Shown here: piece after piece, positions 44,212 through 53,416 of the stretch
How the letters are laid out: the number at the start of each line of letters is the position of its first letter
Position numbering within the stretch: the first letter of the stretch is position 1
DNA from: Ereboglobus sp. PH5-10
Lineage (GTDB): Bacteria > Verrucomicrobiota > Verrucomicrobiia > Opitutales > Opitutaceae
DNA length: 64,000 nt
Direction of reading: 5' to 3'
Assembly: GCF_029504735.1 (NCBI RefSeq)
Contig: NZ_JAQFIP010000008.1
Span: forward strand, 62,001-126,000
Program-made: the position numbers and the translations under genes
Notes under the pieces: generated by a model
The model's input: only the letters and a program-made list of their open reading frames with translations
The model's database searches: none
What the model was told of the DNA's origin: nothing

Positions 44212-46335
44212 CTATTTCAACGCATCCAGCACGATGCCGGGCGTGAGCAATTCCGGCAGCACAACAGGCTCCGGCTCGCCGGGTTTGTAGACCAGGTTGA
44301 AGGGCACGGCGGAGCGTCCGAACTTCGCGAGCTCGGCGGTGATTTGCGCGTCCTTGTTTGTCCAGTCGGCCTTGAGCGCGACGATGTTTTTGTTGCGAAA
44401 CACGCGGTTCACCTCGTCCGAGCTGAACACGAGTTTTTTGTTCGCCTGGCAGGTCGCGCACCAGCGCGCGGTGAAATCGACATACACCGTTTTTCCCGAC
44501 GTTTGCGCGGAGGCGACCGCCGCCGGGCTCCATTTCTCCCAAACAATATCCGTCGGCGCCGCCGCGCGCGGCCAGCCAAGCAAGCCGCCAAGCAGCAGAC
44601 AGACAAGCGCGCCCGCGATGCCGATGGTTTTGCGCCTGGACGAATTGCCCGGAGCCGCGTAGCGCCCGTAAAACCACACGCCCAGCGCAACCAAAACAAA
44701 CGCGAAGAGCGCCATCAAAAGTCCGTTTTCGGAAAGCTGCCCCGCGAGCACCCAAACCAGATAGCCGACAGTCGCGTAGAGCGGAAACGCCATCGCCTGT
44801 TTGAAGGTTTCCATCCACGCGCCGGGGCGCGGCAGCACTTTCACCGCGCCGGGAAAAATCGAGAGCAGCAGATACGGCGTCGAAAGCCCGAGCGCGATTG
44901 CCGTGAAAACGAAAAACGACTCGCCCGTTGACATGGCCAGCGCCGCGCCGAGCGCGGGTGCGAGAAACGGCGCGCTGCACGGCGTCGCCACGACAGTCGC
45001 CAGCACACCCGTGAAAAACGATCCGGCGTAGCCTCCCTTGGTTTGCAGGCCGCCGCCGACCGATGTCGCCGAAAGCCCGAACTCAAACACGCCGCTCATG
45101 CTCATCGCAAAAATCAGCAGCAGCGCCGCCAGCGCAAAAACGAAAACCGGCGATTGCAGTTGGAAGCCCCAGCCAAGTTGTTCGCCGCCCGCGCGCAGCA
45201 CCGCCAGCAATCCCGCCAGCGCCCAAAACGAGACCAGCACGCCGACCGTAAACGCGATGCCGTGCAGCGTGACCTTGCGGCGCGACGCTCCGGCTTGGTT
45301 TACGAAGCCGAGGATTTTTATGCCGAGCACCGGAAACACGCACGGCATGAGGTTGAGGATGAGCCCGCCGACAAACGCGAGCAAAAGCGTGCCCGCAATT
45401 TCCCCGGCGCTTCCAGCGGACGCCCCCGCGGTTGTCGCGGACGATTTTCCCGCTCCCGCGCCAGCAGCGTCATCCGAGTCGCCGATCACCACGTCGATAT
45501 CATAACCGCGCCAAACGTCTTTCGCATCGGTAAACGCGAGCACGCCGGCGAGACGGCGGCCATCGCCATCGTAAGAGTCGGACACGGGCAGCGTCAGCGA
45601 AAGCGCGCCGTTTTCGATTTTGGCGGATTGCGCCTGATCGTATTGAATCAACGCGTCGAGGCCGAAAAAATGCGGCGCGGCATCATTCGCCGAAACCGGC
45701 GACGGCGAAAAAACGAGCGTCACGCTTTTCGCCCCCGGCGCGCGCGAGGCCGTCACGCGGGCGCTGCCTGTTTTTTCCGGCATGGGCGGTGTCGCAAAAA
45801 CCTTCGCGCGCAACGCGGACGGTTTCGGCGCCGCCGCGAGCACGGGCAGTGTGACGGAAACATCCGCGCCACCGGGTTCACACACATCGGCGCACATGAG
45901 CCAGTCGGCCCTGCCCTTCAGGGTGATTGTTGTTCCGGGCGCAAGGTTTGCCGGAGCCGTGAGCGTGACGGGCAGATAAACGACATCGTCGTATCCGTTG
46001 CCGGTAATGTTGCCCTGATGATCCTTGATGGGCGACGGCACCGGCCACTGGATTTCGCCCGCCCGCCAGCCCTCGGGAAGCTCCCACGCGATCGTGGTCG
46101 GCAGACCGGTGCCGGCGTTGATCCAGTAAGTGTGCCAGCGCGGCGCGTGCTCGAGCTTGAACGCCACGGTCACCGTCCCGCCCGGCTGGACGGACTCGTC
46201 GAGCGCGACCAACGACGCCCGCACCTGTTGCGAACCGCCGAACGAAAACAAGGAGGCAAACGCGGGCGCGCTTGCAACCGGAAGAAATCCGGAAACGACG
46301 ACCAGCGCGAAGACTAAACGGAAACGTGAAACCAT
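44212..46335 (-). CDS. DsbD/ScsB-type thiol:disulfide interchange protein
   Basis: From ATG 46335 the protein is about 707 residues. It has a signal peptide (FRLVFALVVVSGFLPVASAPAF), a periplasmic N-terminal domain with WLMCADVCEPG, an eight-helix membrane core with paired cysteines (LNLMPCVFPVLGIKIL and VVATPCSAPFLAP) and a C-terminal thioredoxin domain with ARWCATCQANKK. It passes electrons from cytoplasmic thioredoxin across the membrane to keep periplasmic proteins reduced. The N-terminus is long, as in ScsB. No partner gene lies nearby, and a palindromic repeat separates it from menA. Confidence 0.9.
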   Translation of the reverse strand: MVSRFRLVFALVVVSGFLPVASAPAFASLFSFGGSQQVRASLVALDESVQPGGTVTVAFKLEHAPRWHTYWINAGTGLPTTIAWELPEGWRAGEIQWPVPSPIKDHQGNITGNGYDDVVYLPVTLTAPANLAPGTTITLKGRADWLMCADVCEPGGADVSVTLPVLAAAPKPSALRAKVFATPPMPEKTGSARVTASRAPGAKSVTLVFSPSPVSANDAAPHFFGLDALIQYDQAQSAKIENGALSLTLPVSDSYDGDGRRLAGVLAFTDAKDVWRGYDIDVVIGDSDDAAGAGAGKSSATTAGASAGSAGEIAGTLLLAFVGGLILNLMPCVFPVLGIKILGFVNQAGASRRKVTLHGIAFTVGVLVSFWALAGLLAVLRAGGEQLGWGFQLQSPVFVFALAALLLIFAMSMSGVFEFGLSATSVGGGLQTKGGYAGSFFTGVLATVVATPCSAPFLAPALGAALAMSTGESFFVFTAIALGLSTPYLLLSIFPGAVKVLPRPGAWMETFKQAMAFPLYATVGYLVWVLAGQLSENGLLMALFAFVLVALGVWFYGRYAAPGNSSRRKTIGIAGALVCLLLGGLLGWPRAAAPTDIVWEKWSPAAVASAQTSGKTVYVDFTARWCATCQANKKLVFSSDEVNRVFRNKNIVALKADWTNKDAQITAELAKFGRSAVPFNLVYKPGEPEPVVLPELLTPGIVLDALK

Positions 46336-46477
46336 GACAAATTTGGCGAATAGCGGAACCATGCAGATTTTTCCCACTTTTGCCAGCCGCGCATGAAATA
46401 GAAAGGGCTGTTTTGATTTTTACGTTCGTTTTTATTGCAGGAAGCGGAAATATCCCTCTTTCTTTGCAAACTTTCGG

Positions 46478-46553
<76 letters not shown>

Positions 46554-46634
46554 ATTTTTTGTCCGGTGTTGTTTCCCGCGCGTTCGGGATGCCGGGCGGG
46601 TGCAATGCGGCGAGAACGTTTATGACGTTTGGGA

Positions 46635-47531
46635 TCAGGGGACAAACGCCGGAACCTTCCCGCCGTCCTCGGAAAGATACGCGGCCAGCGGATTATCATC
46701 CTTGAAACTGTTCAGGCCCGAGACAACGGCACGGGCGTTGAAAGCCGCGCCTTCGCGAGTGGTGTGCGTGCCTTTGTCGGCGAAAAACGGCTCGATGGCG
46801 GCGCGCCCGAGTTTCTCGTAACCGCGCGCGATGATCTCGTTGAGGTCGACAAACAGCGCGCCGGACTGCTCCGCCGCCTGACGCGCCCACAAGCCATAAC
46901 TGCCCGAGGCGCGGTTTATTTTGGCGCTCGCGGATTCCGAGTCCCAGCTTTTGCGCGGCACCGGGGAGCAGACCACGGGAATCGCGCCCTTGGACTTGGC
47001 GGTGGCCACGTAGTTACGGATATACCAGCCGTAGCTGTGAACGGTTTCGGGCTTTCCCGTGATAATGTTTTTTTCAACAAAAACGGTTTCGTCGCCATTG
47101 CCGCGAATGGTGCCGCGCGCACGCGTCTTGGAGTCGCGCGGGGGCTTTTCGTTTATGGGTCCGGCGTCGTTGTGCCCGAACTGCATGATGACAACATCAC
47201 CGGGGCGCAGCTCTTTCAAAATGGCGTCCCAGCGTCCGTCGGTCAGAAATGTTCGCGAGCTGCGTCCGCCGATGGCGCGGTTGACGATGTTGATTTTGGC
47301 CGTGTCGAAAAACGGCCTGAGTTCGTCGCCCCAGCCGCGCTGTCCATTGGTGCCGACGCGCACGGTGGAGTCGCCGATAACCCAGAGCGTCGGCAACTCG
47401 GCGCGCTCTTTTTTGACGAGACCCGCCTTGGAAGCGTCCTCAACCGGACGATCATCCGAGGCCGCGCCTGTCGCCGCCCTGGCAAGGCAAAGTGTGAGCA
47501 AACCGAGTGTGATAAGTGTGAGATGACGCAT
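46635..47531 (-). CDS. Rhamnogalacturonan acetylesterase (CE12-type SGNH hydrolase)
   Basis: From ATG 47531 (MRHLTLITLGLLTLCLARAA) the protein has a signal peptide and about 298 residues. The SGNH blocks are clear: block I GDSTVRV with the catalytic Ser, block II around GGRSS, block III FGHNDAGP, and block V DKGTHTTREGA with the Asp-His pair. CE12 enzymes remove acetyl groups from rhamnogalacturonan I so that lyases can act. It is the most downstream gene of the minus-strand pectin locus (47580-61032). A second, larger CE12 member is at 59854. Confidence 0.85.
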   Translation of the reverse strand: MRHLTLITLGLLTLCLARAATGAASDDRPVEDASKAGLVKKERAELPTLWVIGDSTVRVGTNGQRGWGDELRPFFDTAKINIVNRAIGGRSSRTFLTDGRWDAILKELRPGDVVIMQFGHNDAGPINEKPPRDSKTRARGTIRGNGDETVFVEKNIITGKPETVHSYGWYIRNYVATAKSKGAIPVVCSPVPRKSWDSESASAKINRASGSYGLWARQAAEQSGALFVDLNEIIARGYEKLGRAAIEPFFADKGTHTTREGAAFNARAVVSGLNSFKDDNPLAAYLSEDGGKVPAFVP

Positions 47532-47579
47532 GATGAAAATATACCAAATGCAGTGCCGATTGTTCACCACCGCGCCCAC

Positions 47580-50504
47580 TTACGGAATGCTGTCGCCGAC
47601 GAGGGCGAGGCATTGCATGGCGGCGAGGCCCCACTGGGAGGCGTCGTTGGTCGAGACCCAGGCGGCCTCGTCAACAGGATTCAGCACGGTCGGGCCTTCG
47701 ATGCGTTTCGTTTCCAGCAAGTGGCGCGTGCCGGAGGAATCACCATGGTCGGCGGCGTCGTTGCGGAAGAATTCGCTCCAGGCGCGGGCGGCGAGTTTTT
47801 TGTCGCCCGTCATCTTCGCGGCGTAGGCGGTGAGACGCGAGTGGGCTTGCGCAAGACTGCCGCCGCGGACATCGGCGCCGAGCGCGGCCTTTTTCTCGTC
47901 CTTCGGCGCATTGTAAAGCGTGCAGAAGTGCAGCCAGACTTTTTTGAAACCTTCGTATTCGGGCTGGCCCTCGGTGAGCTGAATGAGCTCGGCGAAGGTT
48001 TCGACTGCGCCGAAAACGGAATCGAGGTGCGAGACGCCGATGGTCGCCGTGCTGTTGCCGGGACGGCCGCGCACGGTGAGCGGCTCGAGGCTGCCGTCGG
48101 CGATTTTGTAGCCGTAGCGGTCGCTCGTGAAAAAGCCGAGCGGCATTTTGCCCCAGTCGCGCATGCCGCGAAGGAGTTTGTCGCGATACTTCATGTCGCC
48201 GCCGCGCTCCCATTCGGTGAGCCAGGCGACGGCGAGGTTGGCCCAGTCGGTGCCGAAGCTGACGCGCGAATCGTAGGCGCCGAGCGGCGTGGCATTTTCA
48301 AGTTTCCGGGCGGGGTCGATGTCGTTGAGTTTTTTGTCCACGTCCAGGAGCTCGCGCATGATGTCGCCCACGCGTTCGTCGGCGGTGAGGTAATAGTAGA
48401 TGCGGCGGTAGGCGGCGGTGGAGATGCGGACTTGTTTCGCGGAGCATCCCCAGTGCTGGACGTTGTGGCGTGTGCCGAGCCCGGCGAATTGCCCGGCGTG
48501 ATAAGTGTCAACCTCGCCGGTGTGGCGCGTCATGGCCTCGGCGAGGCGGAAGACATCGGCGCGGCCCGTGCGCATGTAGTAGGTCCAGAGCCAGAGGTCG
48601 GGCGAGAGCTCGGAGTTGTCCCACGCGTAGCCGCCGACGTCGTATTTCCAAACGTGGCGGTCGCGATCGTAGGAGTGCATCACGTCGCCGTAGTTCCAGA
48701 ATCCATACCAATGGCGCTGGTCGATTTGTTTTTTGTAATAATCGATCTGCCAATCGAGGCGTTTTTCGAGCGCCGCTTTCACGGGTGTGGACGTGTCGGG
48801 CAGGCCCCAAACGTCGCCGAAAACTTTTGCGGCGTGGATGCGCGCGGGCGGGCAAACGAGGTGCGCGGGATTGCGGACGAGCGCGGCCATGTCGGCAATG
48901 GTGTCACGCGAGGGCGTGGCGGCGACGGCCCAGAGGAACAGCTCGCTCGAGCGGGCGATGCCGTGCGCGTCGCCGTAGCCGGGCTCGTAATCCTCGTAGG
49001 TGATGATGAGGCCGCCGTCGTATTGTTTCTTGAACGTATCCATGCCCATGCCGTCGTGGTAGAAGCGCAGATCCATCGCCGGCGCCTCGGGCGAATACAT
49101 CCAGACGGTAACCTCGGCGGCGTCGGTGTGGGCGTTGCGCACATCGAGTTGCACGGGGTGGCGCTGCCAGAAATCGCGGAGACCGAAGACAACGCCGCCA
49201 CCTTTTGCGCCGCCGATGTAACCGGTGCCGGATGCGCGCGTGCCCTGGTCGACATCGACCCAGGCGTGCCCGGCCTTGGTGCGTTTGCGGATGGCAAAGC
49301 CGTTGGCGGAGAGTTGCGTGAGCGTGGAGTCGCCCCATTCGGGAATGTATTGGATGCGGTCAGAAACTTGTTTGTTGAACGTGGACAGCGGCGGGCAGGC
49401 GAGGCCGGCGAGTTGGGCGGACTTGATTGCGTTGCTGCCGCGCTGGTCGGGATCGCGGCGCAGGCCGGTGAGGCCCATGACGGCCTCGGCCCAGAGTCCG
49501 CGTCCCTCGCCGACGTAACGAACGTGACGGTCGTAGGGCGCGTCGGCCATGGGCACCTCAAAGCGCACGCCGAGTCCGCGAATGAAATCCTTCTCCGCAT
49601 TGCCGTCGAAAACGAAGCTGTGCATCATGCGCACGCATTCACCGTCGGCGTAGAAATAGAGGCGCACGGTGAACGGCAGCCAGGTGGCGGCGGCTTCGCC
49701 GCCTAATGAAGAATGAGAAATGGATAATGAAGAATGGACTGAACTTTCCTGAAGGGGCGTGTCACCATTGCCGGTTTTTTCATTCTTCATTAGCGCGCAG
49801 CGCGCATGAACGCCCTCAATCCTCACGACGGCGCGCACGGGACCGTTTTGCTCGACGGTGACGGCGATGATTTTGCTTTGAAACGCGGTCGTGGTTTGCG
49901 TGCCGGCGGAGCCGTCGAGGTCGGGCGCGGAGGAACTGAGCGCGACGAGGCGGCCGTTGACGAGAACCGGTTTGTTTTTCGAATCGTTGCGCGTGATTTT
50001 TTGCACGAGCACATCGCCCGATTTTGCGATGACGCAGCGCATCACGCCGGTGTCCACCTCTACGCTGTCGCCCGAGTCTTTTACCGAGACCGGTTTCGCG
50101 GGCGCGGCGGGTTTGCCGGGGGCGAGGTCGAGGTCGTTGCCGATTTTGATTCCGGCGGGCACGGCGGTGGCGGTCCATTTGATCGAGCCGTCGGGCCACC
50201 AGGCGGTTGTCCAGGTTTGCGCGGGGATGGATTTTCCGGAGGTGTCGCGGAGCGCGAAATCAGTGTCCTTCGCGGCGGCGCCCATCGGCCACGGCGTGCC
50301 GAAAGTCGCGCCGACATTGATCGCGGGGGCGGAGCCGTCGAGCCAGCGGATGGTTTTGACGTCCGGCGAAATGGAGGCGGCTTTCGCGGGCCTGGCGGCC
50401 CTGGCGTCGGCGCCGCGCGCGAGCGACGCGGCGAGCGGCACGGCGGCCGCGGCGATGGCGGCGTTTTTGACAAAGGCGCGGCGGGTGATGGAGGCGTTTT
50501 TCAT
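47580..50504 (-). CDS. Exo-rhamnogalacturonan lyase (PcRGLX/YetA, PL26-like)
   Basis: The 974-residue protein has a Tat-type leader (TRRAFVKNAAIAAAAVPLAA). The N-terminal region (IRWLDGSAPAINVGATFGTPWP, ALRDTSGKSIPAQTWTTAWW) matches the RIFT-barrel domain of the PcRGLX/YetA family. The central (alpha/alpha) toroid (residues 540-900) includes HWYGFWNYGDVMHSYD, KYDVGGYAWDNSELSP and AGLGTRHNVQHWGC, which are family blocks. It releases unsaturated galacturonosyl-rhamnose from the RG-I backbone end. An unusual insert of about 35 residues lies at 236-272 and is encoded by a palindromic repeat (49703-49793). The gene lies among esterase, mutarotase and transporter genes. Confidence 0.85.
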   Translation of the reverse strand: MKNASITRRAFVKNAAIAAAAVPLAASLARGADARAARPAKAASISPDVKTIRWLDGSAPAINVGATFGTPWPMGAAAKDTDFALRDTSGKSIPAQTWTTAWWPDGSIKWTATAVPAGIKIGNDLDLAPGKPAAPAKPVSVKDSGDSVEVDTGVMRCVIAKSGDVLVQKITRNDSKNKPVLVNGRLVALSSSAPDLDGSAGTQTTTAFQSKIIAVTVEQNGPVRAVVRIEGVHARCALMKNEKTGNGDTPLQESSVHSSLSISHSSLGGEAAATWLPFTVRLYFYADGECVRMMHSFVFDGNAEKDFIRGLGVRFEVPMADAPYDRHVRYVGEGRGLWAEAVMGLTGLRRDPDQRGSNAIKSAQLAGLACPPLSTFNKQVSDRIQYIPEWGDSTLTQLSANGFAIRKRTKAGHAWVDVDQGTRASGTGYIGGAKGGGVVFGLRDFWQRHPVQLDVRNAHTDAAEVTVWMYSPEAPAMDLRFYHDGMGMDTFKKQYDGGLIITYEDYEPGYGDAHGIARSSELFLWAVAATPSRDTIADMAALVRNPAHLVCPPARIHAAKVFGDVWGLPDTSTPVKAALEKRLDWQIDYYKKQIDQRHWYGFWNYGDVMHSYDRDRHVWKYDVGGYAWDNSELSPDLWLWTYYMRTGRADVFRLAEAMTRHTGEVDTYHAGQFAGLGTRHNVQHWGCSAKQVRISTAAYRRIYYYLTADERVGDIMRELLDVDKKLNDIDPARKLENATPLGAYDSRVSFGTDWANLAVAWLTEWERGGDMKYRDKLLRGMRDWGKMPLGFFTSDRYGYKIADGSLEPLTVRGRPGNSTATIGVSHLDSVFGAVETFAELIQLTEGQPEYEGFKKVWLHFCTLYNAPKDEKKAALGADVRGGSLAQAHSRLTAYAAKMTGDKKLAARAWSEFFRNDAADHGDSSGTRHLLETKRIEGPTVLNPVDEAAWVSTNDASQWGLAAMQCLALVGDSIP
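49703..49793. repeat. MITE-like palindromic element inside the exo-lyase gene
   Basis: A perfect 14-base terminal inverted repeat (CTAATGAAGAATGA at 49703-49716; TCATTCTTCATTAG at 49780-49793) flanks a 63-base centre containing a second copy, AATGAAGAATG, near 49727. It is in frame with the lyase, adding a segment (NEKTGNGDTPLQESSVHSSL...) absent from the conserved fold. A short GGCGGC...GCCGCC hairpin borders its left side. Confidence 0.8.
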
Positions 50505-50537
50505 GTTATAAGATTGGGAGGTTTTAATATAAAAAAA

Positions 50538-50614
50538 TTAACCACGGAGCGCACGGGGGACACGGAGATTATATTATTTCGCTCTCCGTGCCTCTCCGCG
50601 TCCTCCGTGGTTAA
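50538..50614. repeat. Palindromic repeat upstream of the exo-lyase gene
   Basis: TTAACCACGGAG (50538-50549) pairs with CTCCGTGGTTAA (50603-50614). The inner parts (CACGGAGA / TCTCCGTG) also pair, leaving an AT-rich loop. It lies between the RhaM and lyase genes; a related half-element is at 42914-42936 and another palindrome type is at 59786-59836. Confidence 0.8.
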
Positions 50615-50643
50615 TATTAAACAGGGTTGTTATTATTTGCTTA

Positions 50644-50958
50644 TTATTCGAGGTGGAAAACCTCGTCCAGGTCGCGCGACACCGGGCTGTTGTCGGGATT
50701 GCTCGGCATGATGTCGCCCATGAACTTCCACCAGCGCCGGCAGGCGTCGGTTTGCGCGACTTGCGCCCAGCGTTCCTCGCTCTCGATTTCCACGTAGCCG
50801 AAAAGCTGGAGCGTCTTCGGGTCGAGGAAGATCGAGTAGTTGTGGCTGCCGTGGTTTTTAAGCTCGGCGGCGAGATCGGCCCAGATGGGATTGTGGCGGC
50901 GCTGATACTCGGCTTCCTTGCCGGGATTCACGCTCATGACGAATGCTTTGCGGATCAT
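50644..50958 (-). CDS. rhaM: L-rhamnose mutarotase
   Basis: The 104-residue protein matches RhaM closely throughout: [60 protein letters not shown] and a closing EVFHLE. RhaM is a dimeric cytoplasmic enzyme that interconverts alpha- and beta-L-rhamnose. Its place between a symporter and a rhamnogalacturonan lyase shows that the locus feeds rhamnose into catabolism; rhaA, rhaB and rhaD are not in the window. Confidence 0.95.
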   Translation of the reverse strand: MIRKAFVMSVNPGKEAEYQRRHNPIWADLAAELKNHGSHNYSIFLDPKTLQLFGYVEIESEERWAQVAQTDACRRWWKFMGDIMPSNPDNSPVSRDLDEVFHLE

Positions 50959-51009
50959 TGTTGGAGTGGTTTTTTCTGTTCGGTTTAAGTCGGGATTCGG
51001 AGATGGCGT

Positions 51010-53181
51010 TTACCCGCCCGAGGCCAGCTTGAGCAGGCCCCAGAAGAGCGCGATGATGGCGCCGGAGGCGGCGCAACATGCAACGAAACCGACGGCGTCC
51101 TGCCTGTCCCACTTTCCAAATTCCCACGATGAGTTTTTGCCGAAGAGCTTGGTGTGGTCGAAGCGGCGCGGGTTGCGGCGCGTTTCCTCGATGGCCTGCG
51201 CCTCGAGTTCGGGCGTGTCGCCAACGGGCGTTTTCATTTTGCCATAGAAGAAATCGACCTGCCCGGGGTTGCGGTTCCGCGTCAGGAGGCTCATGAGAAT
51301 GAGAACGATGAAGGGCAGCGCGGCGTCCACATAGTAGCGGAGGTTTTCGCGATTGCGCGCGCTCATCGTGGCCGAGTCGACGATGCCGAGCTTGGTGGCC
51401 ATGAAGTTCTCCATGTCGAAACGACCGCTGCCTTTCAGCGGACTGTTGGGATTGTCCTTGTCCACGCGGGTGACAACCTCCCAGTAAACGGGGGCCGGTT
51501 TGCCATCCTTTTCAATGGAGGAAATCGCGAGCGACTGGTTGTTGGTCATCGCCGGAATCCACGGCGCGACAATCGGGAATGCGACATTGAGCGCGATCGC
51601 CACGATGATCGCCGTCCACGCGGCGGGCAGCGTCACCCGGCGCCAGAAAAACATAACCATGATCAGCACGCCAAAGGGCACGTTGACGGTGATGACGAGC
51701 TTAACGACCGCCATCATGTCCTTCATGAATGTCGCGGCGAAAAGCCCGACGACCAGAACCACGCAAATGGTGCACCGCGCAACAAACACACTTTTCGTCT
51801 CGCTGGCGGCGGGATTGAACACGCGGTAGATGTTGCGCGTGAACAAGGCCGAAACCGCGATGGATTTTGCGGCGAGATTCGACATCACGCCGGCGATAAC
51901 CCCCGCGAGCATGAGGCCGATGAATCCGGGGATCGGGCCGAGCAGCCGCTCGGAAAGCATGCCCCACGCCGTGTCGGAATCGGCAAGCGCGTCAGGCCCG
52001 ACAAAGAGCGCCGCGGCAATCAGGCCCGCGAACGTCCACAAAATGATCATCAGGCGTTTGCCGTAGAGACCGGTCACGCCCATGCGGGCGGCGGTTTCGT
52101 TTTTCGCGGAGCCCATGATGTTCATGTTCGGGCTGAGCGCGTTCATTTGTATAAGGCTTACCAGTGTGATCGCAAATATGCTCCAGCCCGTGAGCGAGCC
52201 GCCGAACAAGTCGAACATCTTTGCAGGCACCCTCTCGGCAAGCTGCCCCCAGCCGCCGATCGCGTAGAGTCCGGTCGGGATGAGCAATATGGAGAAAATA
52301 ATAATCAGCGTGCCCTGCAACGCCTCCGCGACCGCCGCGGCCTGCATGCCGCCGAGCACCATATACGCGCCCACGACCGCGATAAACATTATATAAAAAC
52401 CCCATTTATACACAGGCGGGCGAAGCACCGACACATTGCTGTATATATCGCCGCGCGCCTTCGCGTCGCGCAAGTCCGCCAGGCGTTGCTGCTGCGCGGG
52501 CGCGAGCGGGGTGATGTTTTCAAAACTCTTCGTGTCCGCCGCCATGTCATGGGTGATTTCGGCGACGCGGGCGCGCTGCGCGCCGGTGAGCGCATCGGGC
52601 GCGATCGCATTCAAACCCGCCAGCTCGGCGGCGATGATCGACACGCGCTGTTGTGTTTCGAGGGCGCGCAACTCGCGGAAACTTTCGACGGCGGCGCGCT
52701 CCTCAACCGTCCATGAATCCTCGGCCTTGTTCACCAGCGACGCCGTGATCGTGTAAGCCGTGAAACTGCCGAAACCAATCAGCAGCACCGCCACGCAAAT
52801 CTGGAACAGCGAATAAAACACGCCCATGCCCTTGCTGTTGAAACGGTCGACAAAAAGATCGGCCATCGTGAGCAGGCGCACGCGGCGAAACCACACGTTC
52901 ATGAACCAGTAATACGGGTTGATGAACACCGTCTGGAACGAATACCACGCGTTCGACGCGCCGCTTCTGTAAACGAAGCTCGCGTTGGAAACCGCGCCCT
53001 GCGGCTCGGTGGCGTTGCCGAAGTTGAGGAACGCCTGATAGAGCTTGCCGAGCTTGCGGCCCGCGAGGAAGTAACTCTCCTCACCCTTTGACGAGGCGGC
53101 CTTGGCGCGCCTCCCGATGTAAACAATCGCCGCGAAATAAGCGAGAACCACCAGGATGTCCAATATTCGGATGCCGTTCAT
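51010..53181 (-). CDS. Sodium/solute symporter (SSS family) with extra soluble segment
   Basis: The 723-residue membrane protein has the SSS pattern: LDILVVLAYFAAIVYIGRRA, EESYFLAGRKLG (family motif), WYSFQTVFINPYYWFMN, and about 13-14 helices with the LAGVIAGVMSNLAAKSIAVS segment near residue 425. Between helices 4 and 5 it has an insert of about 85 residues (about 160-245) rich in Ala, Glu, Arg and Leu (SWTVEERAAVESFRELRAL and following), likely helical and soluble, that ordinary SSS transporters lack. In this locus it probably imports rhamnose, galacturonate or an unsaturated disaccharide. It diverges from the LacI gene at 53417. Confidence 0.87.
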   Translation of the reverse strand: MNGIRILDILVVLAYFAAIVYIGRRAKAASSKGEESYFLAGRKLGKLYQAFLNFGNATEPQGAVSNASFVYRSGASNAWYSFQTVFINPYYWFMNVWFRRVRLLTMADLFVDRFNSKGMGVFYSLFQICVAVLLIGFGSFTAYTITASLVNKAEDSWTVEERAAVESFRELRALETQQRVSIIAAELAGLNAIAPDALTGAQRARVAEITHDMAADTKSFENITPLAPAQQQRLADLRDAKARGDIYSNVSVLRPPVYKWGFYIMFIAVVGAYMVLGGMQAAAVAEALQGTLIIIFSILLIPTGLYAIGGWGQLAERVPAKMFDLFGGSLTGWSIFAITLVSLIQMNALSPNMNIMGSAKNETAARMGVTGLYGKRLMIILWTFAGLIAAALFVGPDALADSDTAWGMLSERLLGPIPGFIGLMLAGVIAGVMSNLAAKSIAVSALFTRNIYRVFNPAASETKSVFVARCTICVVLVVGLFAATFMKDMMAVVKLVITVNVPFGVLIMVMFFWRRVTLPAAWTAIIVAIALNVAFPIVAPWIPAMTNNQSLAISSIEKDGKPAPVYWEVVTRVDKDNPNSPLKGSGRFDMENFMATKLGIVDSATMSARNRENLRYYVDAALPFIVLILMSLLTRNRNPGQVDFFYGKMKTPVGDTPELEAQAIEETRRNPRRFDHTKLFGKNSSWEFGKWDRQDAVGFVACCAASGAIIALFWGLLKLASGG

Positions 53182-53416
53182 ATAAAAATGCGAATTGGGT
53201 TATTTGATTGATGAAATTGAACAACCCGCCGCAGTGCGTTTTGGGGCGGATATGGCGGGTTGGTTACGGGTGTTTGTCATCGGGGAAAGCGAAACGGGGC
53301 GCGTGCGCATTATCAGCACATTCAACCCGGCTTGCGCCGGCAACATTAACATTTACATGTGAAACAAACTTGATGTCTTTCGCGAACAGCCAACTCTCTG
53401 ACAGTAAGAAGCACCC
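53182..53416. promoter_or_regulatory. Divergent control region of symporter and LacI regulator
   Basis: The 235-base gap between the divergent genes should hold both promoters. A palindrome-like TTTACATGTGAAA lies at 53352-53364, close to the regulator start, and could be a LacI-family operator. I did not find the same site upstream of the other pectin genes. GCCGGCAACATT..AACATT near 53335-53353 shows a short direct repeat (AACATT twice). Confidence 0.35.

Noticed and set aside
46629-49706. 1025-codon open frame on the plus strand through the CE12 and exo-lyase genes
   Set aside because: The opposite strand has two clear enzymes with catalytic motifs. The plus frame is a low-complexity shadow of high GC content.
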